This document shows, piece after piece, positions 15,689 to 23,060 of a stretch of DNA of 35,227 nt. The first letter of the stretch is position 1. Every line of letters starts with the position of its first letter. The DNA comes from Bacteroidales bacterium (GTDB lineage Bacteria; Bacteroidota; Bacteroidia; Bacteroidales; UBA932): assembly GCA_017483985.1 (NCBI GenBank), contig JAFUUB010000036.1, forward strand, positions 1 to 35,227. Reading direction: 5' to 3'. Under the pieces are notes generated by a model. It was given only the letters and a program-made list of their open reading frames with translations. It had not been told where the DNA came from and ran no database searches. Position numbers and translations under genes: made by a program.

Positions 15689-15691
15689 CAA
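15661..15691 (-). promoter_or_regulatory. Promoter of the AraC-type gene
   Basis: On the minus strand, TTG (complement of 15689-15691), 20 bases, then TAAATTTG (complement of 15661-15668). The two promoters occupy the same 30 bases in opposite directions. Confidence 0.7.
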
Positions 15692-15707
15692 TCCCAAAAA
15701 TACGGCT

Positions 15708-17027
15708 ATGTTTGAAAATCTGAGCGAGAGACTGGAACGGTCTTTCAAGATACTCAAGGGTGAAGGAAAAATCACCGAAATCAATGTTTCCGAAACGGTC
15801 AAGGACATCCGCAAGGCTCTGTTGGATGCCGATGTCAGTTTCAAGGTGGCGAAGGAGTTCTGCGAACGCGTCAAGACCAAGGCCCTGGGCCAGAATGTCC
15901 TGACCGCGGTCAAACCGCAGCAGATGATGGTCAAGATCGTCCATGACGAGCTGACGGATTTCATGGGCAGCAATGCCAGTGACATCAACATCAAGGGCAA
16001 TCCGGGCATCGTGCTCGTCGCCGGCCTCAACGGTTCCGGTAAGACGACCTTTACCGGGAAACTCGGCCTGTATATCAAGAAGAAAGGCGTCAAGGTCCTG
16101 CTGGCCGCGTGCGATACGTTCCGCCCGGCTGCCATCGAACAGTTGAAGGTCCTGGGCGAGAGCATCCAGGTCCCGGTTTATACCGAGGAAGGGGAGAAGG
16201 ATCCGATCGTGATTGCCCGTCACGCCGTTGCGAAGGCGAAGGCGGAAGGCTATTCGGCCGTGGTGGTCGATACGGCCGGCCGTCTGGCCGTCGACCAGGA
16301 ACTGATGGATGAGATTTCCGCCCTGCACAAGGCCATCCAGCCGACGGAGACCCTCTTTGTCGTGGATGCGATGACCGGCCAGGATGCGGTTGAGACGGCC
16401 AAGGCGTTCAACGACCGCCTGGATTTCGACGGAGTCGTCCTGACCAAGATGGATGGTGACACCCGCGGTGGTGCCGCCCTGTCCATCAAGGCCGTCGTCG
16501 GCAAGCCGATCAAGTTCGTTTCCTCCGGTGAGAAGCTCGAGGCGCTGGATGTCTTCCATCCGGCCCGTATCGCGGACCGGATCCTGGGTATGGGCGACGT
16601 CGTGACCCTCGTCGAGAAGGCGCAGGAGCAGTTCGACGAGAAGCAGGCCCGTGAACTGAAGAAGAAACTGGCCAAGGACCAGTTCTCCTTCATGGATTTC
16701 TACAACCAGATCCAGCAGATCAAGAAGATGGGTAACATCAAGGATCTGGCGGGGATGATCCCGGGTGTAGGCAAAGCCATCAAGGACGTGGATATCGACA
16801 ACGATGCCTTCAAGGGCGTCGAGGCGATCATCATGTCGATGACGCCGTATGAGCGGGAGCACCCGGAGGTGATCAACGGCAGCCGCCGCAAGCGTATCGC
16901 GGACGGATCGGGTACCTCGCTTCCGGAGGTGAACCGGCTTCTCAAGCAGTTCGAGGGCACCCGCAAGGTCATGAAGACCGCGATGACGGGCAACCTGATG
17001 CAGCGAATGAAAGGGTTCCGCCGGTAA
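15708..17027 (+). CDS. ffh: Signal recognition particle protein Ffh
   Basis: A 439-residue SRP54 GTPase. It binds 4.5S/SRP RNA and signal sequences and delivers ribosomes to FtsY at the membrane. Parts in order: N domain (MFENLSERLERSF onward); P-loop GLNGSGKTTF at about 106-115; DTFRPAAIEQLK; G3 DTAGRLAVDQEL; G4 TKMDGDTRGGAAL; and the closing GEKLEALDVFHP motif. The Met-rich M domain starts at about 325, with SRRKRIADGSGT and ends MTGNLMQRMKGFRR. Length and domain order are normal. It is a single-gene unit followed by a large hairpin. Confidence 0.97.
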   Translation: MFENLSERLERSFKILKGEGKITEINVSETVKDIRKALLDADVSFKVAKEFCERVKTKALGQNVLTAVKPQQMMVKIVHDELTDFMGSNASDINIKGNPGIVLVAGLNGSGKTTFTGKLGLYIKKKGVKVLLAACDTFRPAAIEQLKVLGESIQVPVYTEEGEKDPIVIARHAVAKAKAEGYSAVVVDTAGRLAVDQELMDEISALHKAIQPTETLFVVDAMTGQDAVETAKAFNDRLDFDGVVLTKMDGDTRGGAALSIKAVVGKPIKFVSSGEKLEALDVFHPARIADRILGMGDVVTLVEKAQEQFDEKQARELKKKLAKDQFSFMDFYNQIQQIKKMGNIKDLAGMIPGVGKAIKDVDIDNDAFKGVEAIIMSMTPYEREHPEVINGSRRKRIADGSGTSLPEVNRLLKQFEGTRKVMKTAMTGNLMQRMKGFRR

Positions 17028-17040
17028 CCGTATTCGGATT

Positions 17041-17123
17041 ACAAACGAGACCGTCCCTTTTACTAGCTTTTACCCGGATAGGGTTGCGAAGCAACTGCTA
17101 GTAAAAGGGACGGCCTCGTTTGT
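17041..17123. terminator. Very long hairpin between convergent ffh and 5'-nucleotidase genes
   Basis: Arms 17041-17067 and 17097-17123 are 27 bases each and complementary at 26 positions (one A-C mismatch). The 29-base loop contains a small GTTGC/GCAAC hairpin. In both directions it can end a convergent transcript (TTTG follows on the plus side), but the stem is far longer than a usual terminator. A repeat-family element is the alternative. Confidence 0.7.
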
Positions 17124-17141
17124 TTGCCTTTGTCAGGGACG

Positions 17142-18887
17142 TTACCGTTTGAAAAGCAGGGCCATGTCCTGGGCGAGGGCCGGGGCGGCGAGTTTCTCCG
17201 GGACGAAGGACCACCGGCCGATGACCTTCGGATCGCCGATGACTTCGGGGTCGATCGAACCGTTCTTCATCAGATAATCATACAGGATGTTGCGGATTTC
17301 CGGATACCGCGCAACGACGCGTGCATCGATGTTGTCGGTATCGATGCCCGCCTCCTGGAGGAGGTTGCCGCCGCCGCTGGCGCGGTAGGAGGTCATGCCG
17401 ACGTTATAGGTGCGTTCCAATTCGAACGGCTGTCCGTCCACCGTGGTCGTAATGGTGATGCGTTCGCCGGCGGGCTTGGTCACATCGACGGTGTAGTTGA
17501 TGCCGGCAGCCGAATCGAAGTTATAGGAACGCTCGACGAAAGACCAGCCGCGCTGCTGCGTGCGGGGATCGTCGTTGGACTGGATGTTGAGGACGTGGTC
17601 GGTCGGCTTGGAGATGGTGTTGATCCAGCGGGCGTAGGAAATCTCCAGGTATTTCTTGATCTCCTCGCCGGTCATCTGGACAACATACAGCTGATTCTCA
17701 AATGGATAGATCGTAAACAGGTCGTTGTAGATCAACACGCCGGACTTGACGTGTCCGTTGAAGGTCAGCGGTGCGGCGAAAGAAATCTCCGCCGGGGCGC
17801 AGCCGATCGTCAGCGTATGGATGAGGTTCATGTAATCACTCATGCCTTTGTATGCATCGCGGGTCCAGAGGTCCGTGTTCAGGATGCCGACTTCGCGGAG
17901 GGTAAAGGCCTTGACGGCCTCATAATCTTTCTGGAAAGCGGCGCGCATGACCGGGTCCGCCTTCTCCGCGGCAACCGGAATGAGCTCGGTGTCAAAGCTT
18001 TTTTCGATGATCTTCCCTTTCTCTACCTGGATGTCCAGGGTGCCGTGGGCGACGTAGCGGCTGTGGCTGCCGGAGTTGAGCAAGGCCATCGTGTCGCGGG
18101 TCTCGACATACGGGCGGTGGTCATGGCCGCAGACCAGGAAATCGATGCCCCGGACGCTGTTGAAGATATCGAGCGCTTCCGCTTCCAGGATGGTTCCGTC
18201 CCCTTGTCCGCACGCCGAATGCATGGTCACGATGGTAACGTCCGGCTTCTCCTTGGCCTTGACGGCATCGACATCCTTCTGGACCAGGTCGATGATGGGT
18301 TGGAACGTCATGCCGCTCCAGAGTTCTTCGTTCAGCCACGCCTTGATATTGGCATTGGTGTACCCCAGTACGGCAATGCGCAGTCCGGCCCGCTTGATCA
18401 TCTTATAGACCGGGAAATAGGGCTGGCCATTGTCATTGCGGATCGCATTGCCTGCCAGGAAATCCGCACCGGCCTTCTTGAGGTCCTTGGTGACACGGTC
18501 ATAGACCGGGTGGCCGGTTTCGATGTCATGGTTGCCGACGGCGACGGCATCGTATTTCATGTAGGCGAGCAGCCGCGGGAAAAGATGCGGAGTCACCGTA
18601 TCGACATAATTGTAGTAATAGGCGGCGTTGTCTCCCTGGAGGCAGTCGCCGGCGTCGACCAGCACGACATTCTCCGGCCCGTATTGGGTGCGGACGCTGT
18701 CGATGTAATAGTTCATGGCATACAGCGACTTGCGGATGCCGCCGTCCACATAAGTGGAATCGAACCAAGTGCTGTGGACGTCATTGGTGGAAAGGACCTG
18801 CAGGGTGTAATGCCCGTCTTTGAGGCGGTGGCCGCAGGCAGTGACCGCGACCAGCAGGGCAAGGAATAAGAGATGTCTGGCTTTCAT
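17142..18887 (-). CDS. 5'-nucleotidase/UshA-family metallophosphatase lipoprotein
   Basis: A 581-residue exported phosphatase with a lipobox (VTAC, Cys at residue 18). The N-terminal calcineurin-like domain shows STNDVHS, DAGDCLQGD, VGNHDIE, MHSACG and CGHDHRPY, which supply the two-metal site. The C-terminal half is the 5'-nucleotidase substrate domain (SFAAPLTFNGHVKSG, NDLFTIYPFENQLYVVQMTG, SYRASGGGNLL). Family knowledge: it removes phosphate from nucleotides or nucleotide sugars in the periplasm or at the surface. The frame opens at 18938, but the TATCTTTG box at 18910-18917 and the signal peptide choose the ATG at 18887. It is divergent from the GH43-CE15-like gene. Confidence 0.92.
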   Translation of the reverse strand: MKARHLLFLALLVAVTACGHRLKDGHYTLQVLSTNDVHSTWFDSTYVDGGIRKSLYAMNYYIDSVRTQYGPENVVLVDAGDCLQGDNAAYYYNYVDTVTPHLFPRLLAYMKYDAVAVGNHDIETGHPVYDRVTKDLKKAGADFLAGNAIRNDNGQPYFPVYKMIKRAGLRIAVLGYTNANIKAWLNEELWSGMTFQPIIDLVQKDVDAVKAKEKPDVTIVTMHSACGQGDGTILEAEALDIFNSVRGIDFLVCGHDHRPYVETRDTMALLNSGSHSRYVAHGTLDIQVEKGKIIEKSFDTELIPVAAEKADPVMRAAFQKDYEAVKAFTLREVGILNTDLWTRDAYKGMSDYMNLIHTLTIGCAPAEISFAAPLTFNGHVKSGVLIYNDLFTIYPFENQLYVVQMTGEEIKKYLEISYARWINTISKPTDHVLNIQSNDDPRTQQRGWSFVERSYNFDSAAGINYTVDVTKPAGERITITTTVDGQPFELERTYNVGMTSYRASGGGNLLQEAGIDTDNIDARVVARYPEIRNILYDYLMKNGSIDPEVIGDPKVIGRWSFVPEKLAAPALAQDMALLFKR

Positions 18888-18909
18888 GAATAGGGTCTCA
18901 AATAGATGG

Positions 18910-18917
18910 CAAAGATA
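18910..18917 (-). promoter_or_regulatory. -7 box of the 5'-nucleotidase gene
   Basis: TATCTTTG on the minus strand, about 23 bases before the ATG at 18887. No good -33 TTG is seen at the expected distance. Confidence 0.6.
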
Positions 18918-18922
18918 GCGAT

Positions 18923-18934
18923 AATTCATGAATT
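18923..18934. promoter_or_regulatory. Perfect 12-bp palindrome between divergent promoters
   Basis: AATTCATGAATT is its own reverse complement. It lies 5 bases from the minus-strand -7 box and 4 bases from the plus-strand -7 box, inside the spacer of both promoters. A regulator site is possible; no binding protein can be named. Confidence 0.4.
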
Positions 18935-18938
18935 TCAC

Positions 18939-18946
18939 TACCTTTG
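18939..18946 (+). promoter_or_regulatory. -7 box of the GH43-CE15-like gene
   Basis: TACCTTTG, 30 bases before the ATG at 18977. There is no clear -33 TTG/TTTG, which may mean dependence on an activator. Confidence 0.55.
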
Positions 18947-18976
18947 TCCAAACCGGCCTTTCCGGGAAAATACGTC

Positions 18977-21799
18977 ATGAAACGATTCCTTCCCTTTGTT
19001 TTCCTGCTGTCTTGCCTCCTGCTTCGCGCGCAGTCTTATACCAACCCGGTCCTCCACCAGGACTACAGCGATCCGGATGTCTGCCGGGTGGGGGAGGATT
19101 ATTACATGACGGCTTCTTCCTTCAACCATTTTCCGGGTTTGCCCATCCTGCATTCCCGGGACCTGGTCCACTGGGAACTGATCGGAGCGGCATTGGCGGA
19201 TTATCCGGGTGACGGATTGCAGGATTTCAACGCTGTCGTCCGGCATGGGGAAGGGGTGTGGGCGCCTGCCATCCGTTACCATGAAGGCTGGTTCTATATC
19301 TATTGCGGCGATCCCGACCGGGGGATCTTCATGGTTCGGACCCGCGACCCGCGGGGCACTTGGGAACCACCGGTATGGATCGTGCGTCAAAAGGGTTTCA
19401 TCGACCCCTGCCCTTTCTGGGATGAGGATGGAACTGCCTGGTTGTCTCATGCATTGGCCGGTTCTAGAGCCGGGTTGAAGAGCGTCCTCCTGATGGCGCC
19501 GATGGCGCCGGACGGCACCCGGTTGCTGGGCCCTTCCCGGATTATCTATGACGGACATGCCACCCAACCGACCATCGAGGGTACCAAACTGTACAAACGG
19601 GGCGGGAAGTATTACCTGTTCGCGCCGGCGGGCGGGGTTGCCACGGGCTGGCAGACCGTCCTGCGCGCGGACCGGATCGACGGTCCATACGAAGAGCGGA
19701 TCGTGCTGGCGTCCGCGCCCGTAACCGTCAACGGCCCGCACCAGGGCGCCTGGGTCGATACGCCGTCGGGGCAGGACTGGTTCCTGCATTTCCAGGACAA
19801 AGGCGCGTACGGCCGTATCGTGCACCTGCAGCCGATGCGCTGGACCGCGGATGGCTGGCCAGTGATCGGTGAGGACCCGGACGGTGACGGTGTCGGACAG
19901 CCGGTGGGATCCTGGCCGGTGCCGGATCTCTATACCGGCGTCAATCCGTACCAGTTGCAGGACGGGCTGGTCCCCGCTGCCAAGGGACCTTATGGCCTGC
20001 CGTTGTCATGGGAATATCCCTGCGTCCCCGCTCCGGTCTGGCATTCTCTCCTTCCGGGTGGCGGAATCCGGCTGTATAGCGTTGAGCAAAAGAAAGATGT
20101 TAGTTTGAGGGATTGCCCCAATCTCCTTTCCCGGAAGTTTCCGGCGGACCGGTTCACCGTGACCGCCCACCTGGATTTCCGTCCGAATCCGCGGTTGAAA
20201 GAACGGGGCGAGCAGGCGGGATTCGTCGTGACCGGGGATGCTTTGGCCGGTTTCCGGCTGACGGATACGGAAGAAGGTGCCCGGCTGTCCTTCTTCTCCC
20301 TCGATACGGCTTCTGACGGGGGAGCCATGGAAGAGGCGACGGATCTCTTGACGATTCCATATACCTTTGAAAAACAAGTATTCCCGTATTCTTCGACCCA
20401 GGTCCCGGCGGTTTCCTATCCGGACCAGGCACGGGCGCAGGTCTGGGTGAGGCTGGAGGTCCGGTGCCGTCCTGTAGAGGGAAATGTACCGGATGCAGTG
20501 TGCCGCTTCAGCTGGAGCGAGGATGGGGAGACATTTACGCCGGTAGAAAAGGCATTCACGGCCCGGCCGGGGACGTGGACGGGTGCGCGATATGGTTTCT
20601 TCTGCAACCGCTATGCCCCGAAAAACGACGCCGGCTGGGTGGATGTGACGGATCTGGATGTCCGGACGGAATTCCAGCGGAATCCGGGGTTCAATTATGA
20701 CGAGGCGAGGGTCCCCGCCTATACACTCCCGGATGTTTTCCGGATGGCGGATGGCCGGATGGTCCGGACCCGCAAGGACTGGGAACAGGTCCGTCGTCCG
20801 GAACTCCTGCAATTGTTTGAGGAACAGATGTTCGGGAAAGCGCCCGGACGCCCGGAAGGCCTGCATGCCGTAGTCGTGAAGGAAGATCGGCAAGCCTTGG
20901 ATGGCTTGGCGACCCGCCGGGAGGTGACGGTCTGGTTTGACAGGGAGGAAACCCAGCGTCTGGAGTTGCTCCTGTATCTTCCGAATGGGGCCAAGGGGCC
21001 GGTTCCCTTGTTCCTGGGGATGAATTTTTTTGGCAATCAGACGACGGAGCCAGGAGGCGGCTATGCCTATCGCTGGCCCTATCAGGAGGTGCTTGAAAGG
21101 GGATATGGCCTGGCTACGTTCTGGTGCGCGGATGTGGATCCGGATGAAGATGACGGCTTCCGGAATGGCGTACATGGCCTGCTGGGACCGTCGCAGCGGA
21201 CCGGTTCGGATTGGGGAACCCTGGCTGCGTGGGCCTGGGGCCTTTCCCGGGCGCTGGATTATCTGGAAACGGATCCGGCGGTGGACGGGAAACGGGTAGC
21301 CGTGCTCGGGCATTCCCGGCTGGGCAAGGCCGCCGTTTGGGCCGGCGCCAGCGATCCGCGGTTCGCCATGGTGATTTCCAATGCGTCCGGCTGTGGGGGA
21401 GCGGCCCTTTCCCGCCGTCGGTTCGGCGAGACCGTCGCCCGGATCAATGACCATTTCCCGCATTGGTTCTGCGGGAATTTCAAGCAGTATGACGATGCGG
21501 AGGACACCCTGCCGTTCGACCAGCATGAATTGCTGGCCCTGATCGCGCCGCGGCCGCTGTATGTGGAAAGCGGCAGCCTGGACCTCTGGTCCGATCCGTA
21601 TGGGGAATACCTGGGCCTGGTGGAGGCGGGGAAGGTGTATGAACTATATGGATATGAGCGTTTTACCAGCCTTGTTCCGCCGGCGGTGGAAACGCCTTCG
21701 GTGCACGGGCGGAACGGATATCACATCCGGGAAGGCAAACACGAGATCTTGCCGTATGACTGGCGGCAATACCTCGACTTCGCCGACCGGTTTCTCTAG
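18977..21799 (+). CDS. Two-domain enzyme: GH43 glycosidase fused to CE15-like esterase
   Basis: A 940-residue exported protein. The signal peptide ends near LLLRAQ. Residues of about 20-310 are a GH43 five-blade propeller resembling subfamily 12. It has YTNPVLHQDYSDPDV with the base Asp, FIDPCPFWDEDG with the second Asp, and TIEGTKLYKRGGKYYLF with the acid Glu. Residues of about 330-560 are the concanavalin-like C2 domain usual after such propellers. From about 572 a second enzyme begins: RRPELLQLFEEQMFGKAPGR, then GHSRLGKAAVW with nucleophile Ser780, SNASGCGGAALSRRRFGE, ESGSLDLWSDPYGEYLG and GYHIREGKHEI with the catalytic His. These are features of bacterial CE15 (glucuronoyl esterase-like) enzymes. 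Expected activity is arabinofuranosidase/xylosidase plus uronate-ester hydrolase. The frame opens at 18944, but the -7 box and signal peptide select 18977. Confidence 0.88.
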   Translation: MKRFLPFVFLLSCLLLRAQSYTNPVLHQDYSDPDVCRVGEDYYMTASSFNHFPGLPILHSRDLVHWELIGAALADYPGDGLQDFNAVVRHGEGVWAPAIRYHEGWFYIYCGDPDRGIFMVRTRDPRGTWEPPVWIVRQKGFIDPCPFWDEDGTAWLSHALAGSRAGLKSVLLMAPMAPDGTRLLGPSRIIYDGHATQPTIEGTKLYKRGGKYYLFAPAGGVATGWQTVLRADRIDGPYEERIVLASAPVTVNGPHQGAWVDTPSGQDWFLHFQDKGAYGRIVHLQPMRWTADGWPVIGEDPDGDGVGQPVGSWPVPDLYTGVNPYQLQDGLVPAAKGPYGLPLSWEYPCVPAPVWHSLLPGGGIRLYSVEQKKDVSLRDCPNLLSRKFPADRFTVTAHLDFRPNPRLKERGEQAGFVVTGDALAGFRLTDTEEGARLSFFSLDTASDGGAMEEATDLLTIPYTFEKQVFPYSSTQVPAVSYPDQARAQVWVRLEVRCRPVEGNVPDAVCRFSWSEDGETFTPVEKAFTARPGTWTGARYGFFCNRYAPKNDAGWVDVTDLDVRTEFQRNPGFNYDEARVPAYTLPDVFRMADGRMVRTRKDWEQVRRPELLQLFEEQMFGKAPGRPEGLHAVVVKEDRQALDGLATRREVTVWFDREETQRLELLLYLPNGAKGPVPLFLGMNFFGNQTTEPGGGYAYRWPYQEVLERGYGLATFWCADVDPDEDDGFRNGVHGLLGPSQRTGSDWGTLAAWAWGLSRALDYLETDPAVDGKRVAVLGHSRLGKAAVWAGASDPRFAMVISNASGCGGAALSRRRFGETVARINDHFPHWFCGNFKQYDDAEDTLPFDQHELLALIAPRPLYVESGSLDLWSDPYGEYLGLVEAGKVYELYGYERFTSLVPPAVETPSVHGRNGYHIREGKHEILPYDWRQYLDFADRFL

Positions 21800-22851
21800 T
21801 AGTAATCCACGTTGAAACGGGTCAGGATGTCCATCGGCATGTAATGGTCGCGGTGGACGGGATCTTTCTTGAACAGGATCTTGTCGGCCAGGGCCTGGAC
21901 GGCCAGGCGTACCTGCTCGTCCGGACGCTGCGCGATCAGGATGGTCACGGTACCCCGTTTGAGCGCCTCATTGTTGAGGGGCAGGTTGTCGAATCCCACA
22001 ACGCGCCATTTTCGTTCCGGATGCTCTTCCAGATAATTGACGATCAAGTGGATGCGGGAATTGAACATGACGATGTGCCGGATGCCGGGATGTTCTGAGA
22101 AGAAACCGTCCAGCACGGTGGCGTTGGCCGCGGGATCGGTCGGTTCGATGAACAGGTTATGGATCTTGCAGTCCGGGAAATTCTCCTGCATGTAATCCAG
22201 GAAGCCTGCACGGCGGTTGACCGTCGGGTCCGACAGCCGGTTCTTGTCCCGGCGGATGCGGATCATGACGGCTTCGTCGACCGGCATCCCGTTGGTCAGC
22301 AAGGCCCCGCACATGTAACCGCTCTGGTACATCGGCATGCCGAAATAGGCCATATAGTCATCTTCTTCCAACTTGGAATCGATGTACACGTAGGGAATGC
22401 CTTTCTGCCGCAGCCGTTCGGTCAGGACGGCGGTCTGGCTGCGGAACATCGGCGCGATGACGACGCCGTCGGGGGCGCTTCCGAGAATTTCCTCGCAGGC
22501 CTTGTTGAAAGAGTCGACGTCAAACTGCTCATACCCGACGCGGCGGACGAGCAGTCCCAGGCCAGTGACGCTTTCTTCCGCCTCTGAGAGCCCTTTCTGG
22601 GCCAGTTCCCAGAAGGAACCGGGCTCGTGGTGGGGGAGGAGAACGGCGATCTGGCGGTCCATGCGGGAGGCGAGGAGGGAAGCATGGACATTTGGTGTAT
22701 ATCCGCTCTCTTCGATATAGCGCATGACCTTCTCATAACTCTTCTTGGAGACTTCGCCACGGTTGTGGAGGACGCGGTCCACCGTGCCTTTCGACAGGCC
22801 GGTATGCAGGGCGATATCCTTGATCGTCATCGTTCTTTTTTTCTCAGTCAT
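21796..22851 (-). CDS. LacI-family transcriptional regulator of the pectin locus
   Basis: A 351-residue LacI/GalR-type protein. The DNA-binding head is TMTIKDIALHTGLSKGTVDR followed by VLHNRGEVSKKSYEKVMRYIEESGYTPN, given here as consecutive parts of one headpiece (residues of about 7-60). The remainder is a periplasmic-binding-protein fold (QIAVLLPHHEPGSFW, DGVVIAPMFRSQTAV, WRVVGFDNLPLNNEAL). It starts opposite the GH28 gene, and its stop shares the 4-base CTAG with the stop of the GH43-CE15-like gene. The sugar signal is unknown; a galacturonate-derived molecule is inferred from context. It is likely to act on the palindromes at 22902-23002. Confidence 0.92.
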   Translation of the reverse strand: MTEKKRTMTIKDIALHTGLSKGTVDRVLHNRGEVSKKSYEKVMRYIEESGYTPNVHASLLASRMDRQIAVLLPHHEPGSFWELAQKGLSEAEESVTGLGLLVRRVGYEQFDVDSFNKACEEILGSAPDGVVIAPMFRSQTAVLTERLRQKGIPYVYIDSKLEEDDYMAYFGMPMYQSGYMCGALLTNGMPVDEAVMIRIRRDKNRLSDPTVNRRAGFLDYMQENFPDCKIHNLFIEPTDPAANATVLDGFFSEHPGIRHIVMFNSRIHLIVNYLEEHPERKWRVVGFDNLPLNNEALKRGTVTILIAQRPDEQVRLAVQALADKILFKKDPVHRDHYMPMDILTRFNVDYY

Positions 22852-22874
22852 CGGTCATACGTTGCATTCGAGCC

Positions 22875-22882
22875 CAAAGGTA
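22875..22882 (-). promoter_or_regulatory. -7 box of the LacI-type gene
   Basis: TACCTTTG on the minus strand, 24 bases before the ATG at 22851. No clear -33 TTTG is present; the palindrome at 22902-22916 lies about where that element should be. Confidence 0.6.
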
Positions 22883-22901
22883 GAAAATAATTCTGAAAAA
22901 A

Positions 22902-22916
22902 GCACGGTTTCCGTGC
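22902..22916. promoter_or_regulatory. Inverted repeat GCACGG-TTT-CCGTGC, candidate LacI operator
   Basis: Perfect 6-bp arms with a 3-base centre, upstream of the LacI-type promoter near its -33 position. Its CCGTGC half recurs in the palindrome at 22993-23002. Confidence 0.55.
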
Positions 22917-22992
22917 CCGATAACGAAAATTAATTGCAATGTTTTAATGTATTTAGATACAATGGGGTACAATTTGCGATTTTTTTCCGTTA

Positions 22993-23002
22993 CCGTGCAC
23001 GG
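22993..23002. promoter_or_regulatory. Palindrome CCGTGCACGG, candidate LacI operator
   Basis: A perfect 10-bp palindrome 17 bases before the GH28 -7 box, close to its -33 region. A bound repressor here should block transcription of the enzyme operon. Confidence 0.6.
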
Positions 23003-23019
23003 AATTCAATTTTTATCTA

Positions 23020-23027
23020 TATATTTG
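23020..23027 (+). promoter_or_regulatory. -7 box of the pectin-degradation operon
   Basis: TATATTTG, 33 bases before the GH28 ATG at 23061. No TTG is found at the -33 position, which is next to the CCGTGCACGG palindrome. No equally good promoter is seen between the following genes, so it may drive the whole operon to the right edge. Confidence 0.65.
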
Positions 23028-23060
23028 TACGCCTGCCCCCATGGGTGGGCGCGCCCCGTC

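Noticed and set aside
17041..17123. A tRNA or CRISPR unit
   Set aside because: There is one long hairpin only: no cloverleaf, no CCA end, and no repeated spacer pattern.
17124..18869. A 581-codon plus-strand frame opposite the 5'-nucleotidase
   Set aside because: Shadow frame; the minus strand carries all metallophosphatase motifs and a lipobox.
20006..21526. A 506-codon minus-strand frame within the GH43-CE15-like gene
   Set aside because: It lies wholly inside a gene with intact catalytic motifs on the other strand.
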